From JBGPTK01 sp963797765 (GTDB lineage: Bacteria > Acidobacteriota > Terriglobia > Acidiferrales > UBA7541), in assembly GCA_963797765.1 (NCBI GenBank), contig CAWCQU010000002.1, forward strand, positions 558,001-622,000: a stretch of 64,000 bases of DNA, read 5' to 3'. The notes under the pieces are model-generated. The model was not told where the DNA came from. It made no database searches and saw only the letters and a program-made list of their open reading frames with translations. Made by a program: the position numbers and the translations under genes. Below are positions 36,901 to 45,817 of this stretch, one piece after another; position 1 is the first letter of the stretch; every line of letters begins with the position of its first letter.

Positions 36901-37287
36901 AACCACCTGTTGATTCATCGCTCCCGGAATCATCACCGCGTCCACGCGGGCTTCCGCAGCCACTTCCACCCGGACGTTCTGGGCCACGAAGGTTTGGAAG
37001 CCGGTCTTGCCAACGGTCACAAGGTAAACCCCGATGGGCAATTCCGGGATGCTGTAGCTGCCATCGTCCGTAGTTGTAGTGGTTCTTTCGAGGCCGGTGG
37101 CCAAGTTGCGCACCGTCACCGAGGCGCCGCCGACCGAAGCACCCGATTTATCGATTACCGTCCCGAGAATTTTGCCGCGAAAAGTTTGCGCGCTGGTGAT
37201 TCCGGGCGCGATCAGCAAGCCAAAGAGCGCGACTGAAATGAGTGCCGCGAGCGACGTGGAAAAAATAAAGCCAGCGATCTTCTTCAC
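33925..37287 (-). CDS. Oar-like TonB-dependent outer-membrane receptor
   Basis: The likely start is GTG at 37287, behind AGGGAGAGA, with a signal peptide ending near SAQ (about residue 34); about 1120 residues. Residues ~38-120 form a carboxypeptidase-regulatory-like beta-sandwich (GTVIDKSGASVGGASVTVRN ... GSYSIPELPIG). A plug domain follows (LPINGRDYTKLIFLSPG, residues ~155-260), then a 22-strand-type barrel to the C-terminal aromatic AAKFSF, the usual outer-membrane insertion signal. Acidobacteria carry many such receptors, thought to import large organic polymers or metal complexes. No TonB or ExbBD genes are adjacent. Confidence 0.92.
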   Translation of the reverse strand: MKKIAGFIFSTSLAALISVALFGLLIAPGITSAQTFRGKILGTVIDKSGASVGGASVTVRNLATGLERTTTTTDDGSYSIPELPIGVYLVTVGKTGFQTFVAQNVRVEVAAEARVDAVMIPGAMNQQVVVSGEAIPQVETTSDTLGETLTASTITNLPINGRDYTKLIFLSPGIAGSPDQITDSPGSFGVFSMNGARGRSNNFLLDGTDMNDGYRNDPAINEAGVFGDPATILPVEAIAELRVLSNYEPEYGRNAGAVINIVTKSGGNQFHGTALEYFRNSALDARNYFNTVGNPQNPFHNNQFGGSLGGPILKDKTFFFGDYEGQRESGAQSSTACVPTPAQLAGATNPVISKLLSTLKPFPTPNIPGAAPDDTGCPNGNDLSAATPFRNSINSLIAKVDHSFTQNHLLTGRYYFGDSNQSFPLALVGGGLLPSFNTITPTRVQLVSISYVAVLSPSKVNEARLGWNRFAEGFFPQDQGFNPSTIGLNTGVTNPFDFGLPKISIGNFAPIGSDAGDPRHRVDSNWHFIDNFSWKTGRHALKFGYEFRRTTVSQILDRNFRGKLSFATLSDFLQGIPTNGGSQASGDTNRNTFENNHGLYAQDEFRWSSRLTVNFGLRWDYYGVVTEKRNLFFNYNPATQVQQQVGTQGLSQLYQPDYNNFAPRLSVAYDLTGKGKTVIRAGYGVFYDAFSQDFFIGHLPFNCSFCPGASYAGIGPGKTAISFGSADSTTAIAAGAPVYTGFAPLSDFFAVDQHIRTPYMQNFNLNVQQQLTSHAYLQVAYVGSTGHKLFRFRDINQPSQQEITNCDLGIDPRCPGGPTINDGSVPRVDPNFFYLNYQESSANSNYNALQTSLRMQPWHGLSSMLNYVWSHSIDDASDGEDFVPNQAQPNNSTRPNLERGNSSFDIRNRFTWIVSYELPTLKENWSRLTGGWGFDTALTLQSGQPFHLNINFEDDYDGSGEFFGRPDVVGKARYNRSDPNNFLDLTSFAVPCTFSQPPGDGFADQCVPGTRHFGNMGRNSLVGPDFRSLDFAIFKRTPITERVNMEFRIEFFNLPNHPNFANPFLPSFIADPFAGGGPNPATGRFTGSLPLTTTGDVGIGNPFLGGGGPRGIQLAAKFSF

Positions 37288-37527
37288 GATTCTCTCCCTC
37301 AGCGTCGTGGAAAAAGGGACGCTATTCCTTTGGCGGGAATTGAAAATCTGCCACCCCATGACCCGGCTGCCCGGACCCCTCCGGCCAGTTTGCGCCAATT
37401 AAGTTAGCGAACACTTAGATAGAAGGTCAAGCATTCCGGCGGCACGGGACGTCCGGCAAAACGCTCGAGAACGCCTCTCGAAAAGCGGTTCGCATACCTC
37501 GGGGGGGGCGGGCACTGCCGGTTTCAT

Positions 37528-38037
37528 TCATATTCGATCCATGCGGGCCCGGGCGAGGATCTCCGCGATCACCGAACTCTTGGCGTCGGCATAGTCCTGA
37601 ACATTCTTCCAATCTTCCTGGGCCAAGGCCAACTTGGTGCGGGCGTACAAATCGCGATCGGCGGCATTGCCGCGCAGCCAATCCCGGAACATCAGCACTC
37701 GGTCGATCTCCGGACAGCCGGACGAAAACACGTGCAGGTTGATTTCCGTGTCCGGCCCATTGAACATCCGGTGCTCGAACCAGTTTGGCTCCCGGATGCG
37801 AAGCACATAACCCGCGCATTCCAGCGCAGGCCGGTACGCATCTTCATTCGCCGAGTCGCTCACCACCAGGAGAATATCAATCACCGGTTTGGCCACCAGA
37901 TCCGGCACCGAGGTCGATCCCGTATGTTCGATCCTCAATACCCGGCTTCCGAGCACTCCCCGGATTCTGACAGCTTCGCGCCTAAAGAGATCTACCCAAT
38001 GCGGATCGTAATTGTCGATCGAAATAAGGCCGGACAA
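37528..38037 (-). CDS. GrpB family (UPF0157) protein
   Basis: 169 residues. The nucleotidyltransferase-like motif is visible as EHTGSTSVPDLVAKPVIDILL (residues 37-57), then the strand NLHVFSSGCPEIDRVLMFRDWLR (about 119-141) with the downstream helix. This is the GrpB family, distantly related to pol-beta nucleotidyltransferases; its biochemical role is not established. It has no operon partner. The protein is complete and of usual length (about 170). Confidence 0.85.
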   Translation of the reverse strand: MSGLISIDNYDPHWVDLFRREAVRIRGVLGSRVLRIEHTGSTSVPDLVAKPVIDILLVVSDSANEDAYRPALECAGYVLRIREPNWFEHRMFNGPDTEINLHVFSSGCPEIDRVLMFRDWLRGNAADRDLYARTKLALAQEDWKNVQDYADAKSSVIAEILARARMDRI

Positions 38038-38213
38038 TGGTTTCAGCCCTCCGATTGCGGAAGTTCGGATCTGCTAGCCGGTGAGCGGGTCCAAGTCTAC
38101 AAGGAGACCGCCGCCCCCGCGTAGCCAGCCAATCCCCCTCTGCTATACTCAATATTCGGCCTTGGCGATGTGACGCATGCGTGGCGCGCCACCATTCGCA
38201 AGGCCCAATTCCA

Positions 38214-40862
38214 ATGCCCGCGAAGAAATCCACTGCCGAAAAGCCGCGCCTGTTTCTCTTCGACGCGATGGGCTTCATCTTCCGCGCTTTTTTTGCTCCG
38301 ATGGACCGCTTGCGCAGCCCGCAGGGCCTGCCCACGAAAGTTCCCTACCTGTTTTCGAACATGATGCGGAGGCTGCTTGAAAGCGCGGAACTGCGTCCAG
38401 ATTATGTCGCAGTGGTTTTCGATCGTCCCGAGCCCACCTTCCGCGACGCGCTCTACGCTGATTACAAAGCCCAGCGCCCGCCCATGCCTGAGGATCTCTC
38501 GATTCAATTGCCCTTCGTTCGCCGTTATTGCGAAGCCATGCGCCTGCCCATTCTGGATTCACCCGGCTACGAAGCAGACGATGTGATCGGCGCGCTGGCG
38601 CGCCAAGCCGCCAAAAAAGGAATGGAAGTCTACATCGTTACGAGTGACAAAGACATGCTGCAACTCGTCAACGGCCCCGTGCGCGTCCTTCGTCCCGGAT
38701 CGGGCGCGGGCAAGCCCGATATTCTGGTCGACGAAAACAAAGTGGAAGAAATTCTCGGAGTGCCTCCTTCGAAAGTGGCCGACGTAATGGCGCTGATGGG
38801 CGATTCGATTGACAACATTCCCGGCGCGAAAGGAATTGGCGAAAAGGGCGCACGCGAATTGATCCAGCGCTTCGGTTCGGTGGAGGCCGCGCTCGAACGT
38901 GCCGCCGAAGTGGAAGGCAAACGCTATCGCGAGGCGCTTCAGAATCAGGCCGATCAAGTGCGCCTTTCGAAAAAACTCGCCACAATCGCCTGCGACGCTC
39001 CCGTGCCGCTTGAATTAGATGTTATGAAGCGCCAGCCTCCCGACGTAGAGGCGCTGCGTGCGCTTTATTCCGAGCTGGGCTTTTCCTCTTTGCTAAAAGA
39101 ACTGGGCCCGGCAGCCTCCGCGGAAAAAACCGATTATGAATTATTCAATTCTCCGGCCGAACTTCGGAAATTCTTAAAGACGACCGCCAAAGATCAGGAA
39201 ATTGCGCTGTGGCTCGAACTGGGATCCGAGGATCGCGAAGAGGAGGGTTTCGGCAGCAAGATTACAGCAATCGAGCTTTCCGCCCAGCGCGGCACCGGCC
39301 GCGCCGCCGTGGTGGACGACTCGGAAAAAGCGCTAGCAGGCCTGCGCGAATGGCTCTGCGATCCAAAACGCCCGAAAATCGTTCACGATCCTAAACTCAC
39401 GCAATTGCTCTCCGCTTCCTTCGATGGTTCAGGTGAACCTTTGGCCGGCGTGCGCCATGCCACGATGCTCTATTCCTATCTTTTGCGGCCCACCACGGCG
39501 AAGCATGAGCTTCCTGAAGTGGTATTGCGGCATTTGAATGTCACTCTTTCCGGCGCCCCGGGCGAACGCGCCGATTTTCTGCAGCGCCTTGCGCCGATTT
39601 TGCGTGCCGAAGTGGAAGCGCTCGGCCTGGCTGATTTATACGAAAAAATCGACTTGCCTCTGGCCTCGGTGATCGCACGAATGGAGCGCGAAGGCGTTCG
39701 CATCGATCCGAAAGGCTTGCGAGCCATCTCCGCGGAAATGGAAAAGGAACTCGATGCGCTCGAGCAGCGCATCCACGAACTGGCGGGCTTCGAATTCAAT
39801 ATCGCTTCGCCGCAACAACTAGCCGAGGTCCTTTTTGACAAGTTGAATCTTTCCGTGGCGCGCCGCGGCCGGGGCAAAGCCCGCTCCACAGCCGCCGACG
39901 TGCTCGAAGAATTGGCGCTGATCCACGAATTGCCGCGCAAGGTGATGGAATACCGCGAAATTTCAAAATTGAAATCCACCTATGCCGACGTGCTGCCGAA
40001 GCTGATTCATTCCGGCAGCGGCCGCCTGCATACCTGCCTCAGCCAGACCGGAGCAGCCACGGGCAGGCTCAGTTCCTCGAATCCAAATTTGCAGAATATT
40101 CCCGTTCGCACCAAGCTGGGGCGCCAGATTCGCGCCGCGTTCGTCGCTTCGCCGGGCTGCGTGCTTCTCTCCGCGGATTATTCGCAGATCGAGCTTCGCC
40201 TGCTCGCGCATTTTTCAGAGGACGCAGTTTTGATCGACGCCTTCCGCCGCGGAGAAGATATTCACTCACGCACCGCGCAGGAAGTTTTCGGCGTCGCGCC
40301 GTTTGCGCAAACGCCGGACCACCGCCGCGCCGCCAAGGTAATCAACTTCGGAATCATTTATGGGCTATCGGCGTTCGGCCTGGCGCAGCAACTTGGCATC
40401 GAGCAGCGTGAAGCCGCGAAATTTATCGCCGCCTATTTCGATCGCTACCGCGGCGTAAAAGAATATCTGGACCGCCAGGTGGCGGAAACGCGCAAGCTCG
40501 GCTTCACCAAAACTTTATTCGGCCGCATCCGGCAGATTCCGGAAATCAATTCGCCGCAAGTGAACCTGCGCAATTTCGCCGAACGCACCGCGATGAATAC
40601 TCCGCTGCAAGGTACCGCCGCCGACCTGATCAAGCTCGCAATGATCGAAGTGGATCGCCGCTTGGCTAAAGAAAAATTGAAAACGAAAATGATTCTGCAA
40701 GTGCATGACGAGTTGCTCTTTGAAGGTCCCCACGAAGAACTCGACCGTCTACGCCAGATCGTGAAGCCTTCCATGGAAAACGTCCATTCGCTGCTGGTGC
40801 CGCTGGTGGTGGACATCAAAATCGGCCCCAATTGGCGCGACATGGAACCAGACAAATCCTGA
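38214..40862 (+). CDS. polA: DNA polymerase I, proofreading domain degenerate
   Basis: The ATG at 38214 gives 882 residues. The N-terminal 5' nuclease domain (~1-290) contains DAMGFIFRAF, GYEADDVIGALA and DSIDNIPGAKGIGEKGA with the usual metal aspartates. The middle domain (~300-490) lacks the exonuclease DxE motif: where Escherichia coli has an acidic FDTET strand, this protein reads ALWLELGS, so 3'-5' proofreading is probably absent, as in Taq polymerase. The polymerase domain has motif A DYSQIELRLLAHFSED (~655), motif B AAKVINFGIIYGLS (~708) and motif C QVHDELLFE (~829). It fills gaps in repair and replaces RNA primers. Confidence 0.94.
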   Translation: MPAKKSTAEKPRLFLFDAMGFIFRAFFAPMDRLRSPQGLPTKVPYLFSNMMRRLLESAELRPDYVAVVFDRPEPTFRDALYADYKAQRPPMPEDLSIQLPFVRRYCEAMRLPILDSPGYEADDVIGALARQAAKKGMEVYIVTSDKDMLQLVNGPVRVLRPGSGAGKPDILVDENKVEEILGVPPSKVADVMALMGDSIDNIPGAKGIGEKGARELIQRFGSVEAALERAAEVEGKRYREALQNQADQVRLSKKLATIACDAPVPLELDVMKRQPPDVEALRALYSELGFSSLLKELGPAASAEKTDYELFNSPAELRKFLKTTAKDQEIALWLELGSEDREEEGFGSKITAIELSAQRGTGRAAVVDDSEKALAGLREWLCDPKRPKIVHDPKLTQLLSASFDGSGEPLAGVRHATMLYSYLLRPTTAKHELPEVVLRHLNVTLSGAPGERADFLQRLAPILRAEVEALGLADLYEKIDLPLASVIARMEREGVRIDPKGLRAISAEMEKELDALEQRIHELAGFEFNIASPQQLAEVLFDKLNLSVARRGRGKARSTAADVLEELALIHELPRKVMEYREISKLKSTYADVLPKLIHSGSGRLHTCLSQTGAATGRLSSSNPNLQNIPVRTKLGRQIRAAFVASPGCVLLSADYSQIELRLLAHFSEDAVLIDAFRRGEDIHSRTAQEVFGVAPFAQTPDHRRAAKVINFGIIYGLSAFGLAQQLGIEQREAAKFIAAYFDRYRGVKEYLDRQVAETRKLGFTKTLFGRIRQIPEINSPQVNLRNFAERTAMNTPLQGTAADLIKLAMIEVDRRLAKEKLKTKMILQVHDELLFEGPHEELDRLRQIVKPSMENVHSLLVPLVVDIKIGPNWRDMEPDKS

Positions 40863-41021
40863 TCTTTTTCCGTCGACCGCACGGCTCACCGCCTTCTGCC
40901 GCACCGTCCCTTCCAAAACATATTCCTGCTTTCCCTGCAAGCCTCGGAGCGCGTAGAATACCCCCGCAGAATCATTCCGCACTTATTTCGTTCCAGATCG
41001 ATGGTGTGAACGGAGGATGCC

Positions 41022-41477
41022 ATGCAGAAAACTATTGCAGCAATTTGTGTCTTCGCTTTGGCCGGAATCGCCGGCGCGCGACTGGCCGGCCAGGATAAGC
41101 CCAAGACGGCCGCTCCAGCCTTCAACATTCCCGCGGAAGACGCCAAGCGCGCGAACCCGGTGAAGTCTTCTCCAGCTTCGATTGCGGATGGAAAACATGC
41201 TTTCGTCACCCAGTGCACCATGTGCCACGGAAAAGATGGTGACGGCAAGGGTGACCTTGCCGTTGACATGAAATTGACTCTAAAGGATTATCGCGATCCT
41301 GCCGCGCTGAAGGACATGACCGACGGCGAAATGTTCTACATCATCATGCACGGCAAAGGGGATATGCCCGGCGAGGAAGACCGCATGAAGCCCGATCAGA
41401 CCTGGAATTTGATCAACTACATCCGTTCCATGGCCAAAAAGGAAGCCCCCAAAGAAAAAGAAGCCAAGCCCCAATAA
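41022..41477 (+). CDS. Periplasmic c-type cytochrome
   Basis: 151 residues. The ribosome binding site GGAGG lies seven bases before ATG 41022. An export signal covers residues 1-23. A single haem motif CTMCH occupies 65-69 within CTMCHGKDGDGKGDLA; a Met ligand is available in GKGDMPGEEDRM. The C-terminus is a Lys/Glu-rich low-complexity tail (from about residue 140). It is a class I cytochrome c for periplasmic electron transfer. It is followed by a rhodanese gene 166 bases on, with a copy of the CTCTGCGGTAA repeat in between. Confidence 0.88.
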   Translation: MQKTIAAICVFALAGIAGARLAGQDKPKTAAPAFNIPAEDAKRANPVKSSPASIADGKHAFVTQCTMCHGKDGDGKGDLAVDMKLTLKDYRDPAALKDMTDGEMFYIIMHGKGDMPGEEDRMKPDQTWNLINYIRSMAKKEAPKEKEAKPQ

Positions 41478-41643
41478 CCCGCGCATGGTACGGCAGGCAA
41501 GGGGTGGCTTTCCTCCGCGAACTCTGCGACCTCTGCGGTAAGTTTTGTCTGTAATTTCCACGATTTAGTATCATCGCGCCTCTCTAGCTTTGCCCGAAAG
41601 CTGTGCTAATCTAGAATTCGAATTATTCAGGAGAGGAAATTCC

Positions 41644-42015
41644 ATGGTTCATTCCCCCGGTTTTCTGAATCTCGTCAACGAAGCCAAAAAGAAAATCAAA
41701 CAATCTCAATTTACCGAGATCAAAAAACGTCTCGACGCCGGCGAAAAATTGATCCTGGTGGATACACGCGAGGATCTGGAATGGGCCAATGGCCATCTTC
41801 CCGGCGCAATTCACCTGGGCAAAGGCGTGATCGAACGCGACATCGAGCAGAAGATTCCCGATCACGACGCGCCCATCGTCCTCTATTGCGGCGGCGGATT
41901 CCGCTCCGCCCTCGCTGCCGATAACCTGCAAAAAATGGGTTACACCAACGTCATCTCCATGGACGGCGGCTGGAAAGGCTGGACCGGCGCAGGATTCCCC
42001 ACCACGAAGGGGTAA
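41644..42015 (+). CDS. Rhodanese-like sulfurtransferase
   Basis: The ATG at 41644 follows CAGGAGAGG; 123 residues. A single rhodanese domain: LVDTREDLEWANGHLPGAIHLGKG (residues 38-61) and the active-site loop YCGGGFRSA (81-89) with catalytic C82. The six-residue loop after the cysteine is the sulfurtransferase size, not the Cdc25 phosphatase size. It probably moves sulfane sulfur in the cytosol. It has no signal peptide. It is located between cytochrome c and tRNA-Asn. Confidence 0.88.
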   Translation: MVHSPGFLNLVNEAKKKIKQSQFTEIKKRLDAGEKLILVDTREDLEWANGHLPGAIHLGKGVIERDIEQKIPDHDAPIVLYCGGGFRSALAADNLQKMGYTNVISMDGGWKGWTGAGFPTTKG

Positions 42016-42097
42016 ACTGCGCGAACTTCTCATTTTTTGGACAGCGTTTTGGACACCGGGTACCAGGCGGGTTGCTAAATGCTAGACGGGAAGGTGG

Positions 42098-42170
42098 CTG
42101 GGGCGCTTGGATTCGAACCAAGACCGTCCGCATTAACAGTGCGGCGTCCTACCAATTGGACCACGCCCCA
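42098..42170 (-). tRNA. tRNA-Asn (anticodon GUU)
   Basis: A 73-base cloverleaf on the minus strand. The acceptor TGGGGCG pairs with CGCCCCA, with discriminator G as usual for asparagine tRNAs. The anticodon loop CTGTTAA reads AAC/AAU. The T-arm is TTGGTTCGAATCCAA. The 3' CCA is not encoded. Confidence 0.94.
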
Positions 42171-42749
42171 ATTCAGCAAACCAAGTCTTTTTGAAGTCAT
42201 CCCGAGCCCGTCAAGTGCGGGCGAGGGATCACGCGTAAATTTCCAATTCCTGTTCATCTCTGCAAGGATCAAATCAGACGCACAATTCTAGCCCAGTCTG
42301 CACGGGGATAGGCGGACCATTCTCGGCGCAAGCCATAAAAAAACGGATGATTTGAATCGGAGAATTGGATACCGGAATACACCCCCGCCGACAGAGGGTA
42401 GGTGTTGGGGTAAAAGCGGCGGGAGAGGTCGAGAGAAGGGAGCCGGCCCAGCCCTCAATCCCCTAAAGGGATTCTCGGCTTCCCCCCTCTCTGACTCAGT
42501 ATATGTATGCACGCTCGGTACCACAGCCAAGCCCTATTAAAATCAATGACTTGACTTTATGCGTCGGGTAAAAAGGAATCGCCCCCAGAAAAATTTCCTC
42601 ACCAGTACTACCTTCCGCTCTCTCGTTTAAGACCCTCGAGCGCTCTTCTGTTGACCCGGCTTCGTCCGGCTTGCTATGTTGAAGAGTTATTCTGGGCGCA
42701 TTTCGCCCACCGTACGTTAAGGCGACTAGATTCGGGCGGTTCATCCAAA
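42171..42749. other. Intergenic region upstream of uvrA
   Basis: A 579-base gap without a supported coding frame. It holds GC-rich, purine-rich stretches (around 42360-42490) and TATATGTA near 42499. An SOS box, expected before uvrA in some bacteria, was not recognised. Confidence 0.4.
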
Positions 42750-45617
42750 ATGGGCATTAAGAAGATCACCATTCGCGGCGCCAGGCAGCACAACCTGAAG
42801 AACATCAGCCTGGAAATTCCGCGGAATACGCTCACGGTTATCACCGGCCTCTCGGGCTCGGGCAAATCCTCGCTTGCGTTTGACACACTTTACGCCGAAG
42901 GCCAGCGCCGCTATGTCGAATCGCTCTCCACTTACGCGCGCCAATTCCTCGACCAGATGGAACGCCCCGACGTGGATTCCGTCGAAGGTTTATCCCCTTC
43001 GATCGCCATCGAGCAGAAAACCACCACGCGTTCGCCGCGCTCCACCGTGGGCACGATCACGGAAATTTACGATTACCTTCGCGTGATTTACAGCTCCATC
43101 GGAACGCCGCATTGTCCCAAATGCGGCAAGCCCATCACCCGACAATCTACCGAGCAAATCGTGCAGGCGGTGCTGGCGCTGAAGCCCGAAGAACGCATCA
43201 TGATCCTCGCTCCGGTGGTGCGCGGGCGGAAAGGCGAGTACAAGAAAGATCTCGAGAAATACCTCAAGCAAGGATATTTGCGCGCGCGCATCGATGGCGA
43301 CCTGGTCAATCTCGATGATCCACCGAAACTCGACCGCCGCAAAAATCACACCATCGAAATTGTGATTGACCGCCTGCTGCTCAAGGCGGGAATCGCCCAG
43401 CGCCTGGAACAATCCGTCGAAACGGCGCTCAAACTAACGGACGGCCTCGTCACCATCTCGGTGGTGGGCGGCGCCGAACAGGTTTATTCCGAAAAACTGG
43501 CCTGCCCTGATTGCGGAATTTCCGTTCCGCAGCTGGAGCCCCGCTCCTTCAGTTTCAATTCGCCCTATGGCGCTTGCCCCGAATGCCATGGGCTCGGATC
43601 GAAATACACGTTCGATCCCGCGAAAGTGATTACGGATTGGTCCAAACCGCTCTTCGAAGGCGCCCTGGGCCCTGGTGCGGGCTCCGCATATTTGCAGCGC
43701 ACCATGAAGCTCGCCGCTTTCGCTCACAAATTTGACCTGAGCGTTCCGTTTGAAAAGCTGCCGCGCCGCACGCAAAATTTGATTCTGAACGGCAATTCGG
43801 CGGAAGGCCCTGCCCCCAAATTGATGTTTTTTCCCGGCGTCCTCGGATATCTCGATCAAAGCTTCGAAGAAGCCACCTCCGATACCTATCGCGAGTGGAT
43901 GACGCGGTATATGTCACCCGCTCCCTGCGCGGTTTGCCAGGAAAAGCGCTTGCGCCCCGAAAGCCTGGCGGTGAAAGTCGCCGGTTGGTCGGTGGCGGAT
44001 TTCACGGCCTTGCCCATCGTGGAAGCGCGCGAGGCTGCCAAGAAAATAGCGGCGCAGATCACTCCGCGCCAGCGCGAAATTGCCGGCCGCGCAATCGATG
44101 AAGTCACCGAGCGTCTTGAGTTTCTTCTCGCCGTCGGCCTGGGCTATCTCACCCTGAATCGCTCCGCGTCCACCCTTTCCGGCGGAGAAGCGCAGCGAAT
44201 CCGCTTGGCCACGCAAATCGGGTCGCGGCTGCGCGGAGTCCTCTACGTGCTCGACGAACCTTCGATCGGCCTGCACGCGCGTGACAATGACCGCTTGATT
44301 GGCACCCTGGAAACGCTTCGCGATCTCGGCAACACGGTTCTCGTCGTCGAACACGATGAAGAAACAATTCGCCGCGCGAATTATGTTGTCGACCTCGGCC
44401 CAGGCGCGGGCAATGCCGGAGGCCATCTGGTCGCCGCGGGAACTCCTGGCGACATCGCTGCAAATCCCTCTTCGCTCACCGGCCAATATCTCGCCGGATT
44501 GCTGAGGATTCCCGTTCCGCCCAAGCGCCGCAGTCCCAGCGGAAAAGCCATCACCATCCTCGGCGCCAGCGCCCACAATTTGAAAAACATCGACGTCGCC
44601 ATTCCCCTCGGCCTGCTCCTTCTCGTAACCGGCGTCTCCGGCTCCGGAAAATCCACTCTGGTGGATGACATTCTCTATCGCGCGCTGGCCGCCAAACTCT
44701 ATCGCTCGATGGAACTGCCCGGCGAACATCGCTCCATCACCGGCCTCGAGCACATCGACAAAGTAATCGAAATCGACCAGGCCCCTATCGGCCGCACTCC
44801 GCGCTCGAATCCCGCAACCTACACCGGAGTGTTCGCGCCCATCCGCGAGCTATTCGCCATGCTGCCCGAATCGCGCGAGCGCGGTTACAAGCCCGGCCGC
44901 TTCAGTTTCAACGTGAAAGGCGGACGCTGCGAAGCCTGCCAGGGCGACGGCTTGCGCCGCATCGAAATGAATTTCCTCCCGGATGTTTACGTGATGTGCG
45001 AGGTCTGCCGCGGACGCCGTTACAACGCCGAAACCCTGGCCGTCCGCTACAAAGGCCATTCCATTTCCGACTTGCTGGACTTGCCCATCGAGGACGCCCT
45101 GAAAGTCCTCGAAAATATTCCGCAAATTCAGCAAAAGCTGCAAACGCTGGTCGATGTCGGCCTCGGCTACGTCCAACTTGGCCAATCCGCCACCACGCTT
45201 TCCGGCGGCGAAGCCCAGCGCATCAAGCTGGCGCGCGAATTATCCAAACGCCAGACCGGCCGCACGCTCTACATTCTTGACGAACCCACCACCGGCTTGC
45301 ATTTCGACGATGTCAGAAAACTTCTCGACGTGCTGAATCGCCTGGTCGACCTGGGCAATTCCGTTCTGATCATCGAACACCACCTCGACGTGATCAAACA
45401 AGCCGACTGGATCATCGACCTCGGCCCCGAAGGCGGCGGCGAAGGCGGACGAATCGTCGCCCAAGGCACCCCCGAACAAGTAGCCCGCGTGAAAAAATCC
45501 TACACCGGCCAAGTGCTCGCCCACGCGCTCACCCTGAATGGCCACAACGCCTCGCCTGCCTCCACCAGAGGCAACGGTGACAAGGTCGCGAGTGCCGGCG
45601 CTGTCATCCCAAAGTAG
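42750..45617 (+). CDS. uvrA: Excinuclease ABC subunit A
   Basis: 955 residues from ATG 42750. Two ABC ATPase halves: first Walker A GLSGSGKSS near residues 33-41, and signature LSGGEAQRIRLATQIG near 473; second Walker A GVSGSGKST near 630, and signature LSGGEAQRIKLARELS near 815. Zinc-binding CPKCGKP (~125), CPDCGIS/CPECHG (~250-280) and CEACQGDG/CEVCRG (~730-756) are present. UvrA dimers scan DNA for bulky lesions and load UvrB in nucleotide-excision repair. The length is normal. It appears to be a single-gene transcription unit; the other excinuclease genes are not in this window. Confidence 0.97.
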   Translation: MGIKKITIRGARQHNLKNISLEIPRNTLTVITGLSGSGKSSLAFDTLYAEGQRRYVESLSTYARQFLDQMERPDVDSVEGLSPSIAIEQKTTTRSPRSTVGTITEIYDYLRVIYSSIGTPHCPKCGKPITRQSTEQIVQAVLALKPEERIMILAPVVRGRKGEYKKDLEKYLKQGYLRARIDGDLVNLDDPPKLDRRKNHTIEIVIDRLLLKAGIAQRLEQSVETALKLTDGLVTISVVGGAEQVYSEKLACPDCGISVPQLEPRSFSFNSPYGACPECHGLGSKYTFDPAKVITDWSKPLFEGALGPGAGSAYLQRTMKLAAFAHKFDLSVPFEKLPRRTQNLILNGNSAEGPAPKLMFFPGVLGYLDQSFEEATSDTYREWMTRYMSPAPCAVCQEKRLRPESLAVKVAGWSVADFTALPIVEAREAAKKIAAQITPRQREIAGRAIDEVTERLEFLLAVGLGYLTLNRSASTLSGGEAQRIRLATQIGSRLRGVLYVLDEPSIGLHARDNDRLIGTLETLRDLGNTVLVVEHDEETIRRANYVVDLGPGAGNAGGHLVAAGTPGDIAANPSSLTGQYLAGLLRIPVPPKRRSPSGKAITILGASAHNLKNIDVAIPLGLLLLVTGVSGSGKSTLVDDILYRALAAKLYRSMELPGEHRSITGLEHIDKVIEIDQAPIGRTPRSNPATYTGVFAPIRELFAMLPESRERGYKPGRFSFNVKGGRCEACQGDGLRRIEMNFLPDVYVMCEVCRGRRYNAETLAVRYKGHSISDLLDLPIEDALKVLENIPQIQQKLQTLVDVGLGYVQLGQSATTLSGGEAQRIKLARELSKRQTGRTLYILDEPTTGLHFDDVRKLLDVLNRLVDLGNSVLIIEHHLDVIKQADWIIDLGPEGGGEGGRIVAQGTPEQVARVKKSYTGQVLAHALTLNGHNASPASTRGNGDKVASAGAVIPK

Positions 45618-45682
45618 TGCCACGGGCATCGAAACGATTTCTCCCGCCAATCAGTTGTGTTCGCCGCCTTCCTCCGTGTAGC

Positions 45683-45700
45683 GCCGGGCTTCAGCCCGGC
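45683..45700. repeat. REP-like palindrome GCCGGGC-TTCA-GCCCGGC
   Basis: A perfect 7-bp stem with a TTCA loop in the 200-base gap between uvrA and the DHS-like gene. The wording (GGCTTCAGCC) is related to the other intergenic elements at 47787 and 60917. No T-run follows. Confidence 0.5.
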
Positions 45701-45817
45701 ATCGCCCAGCCAAACAAATCCTCCATTTCCGGCACCAAGAAGAAGATGGTTCGATATCGAACACTCAAACCGCTCTCCACGCCCTTGCGTGCGCCTGCCT
45801 TCTCCCAGTAAAGTGCA

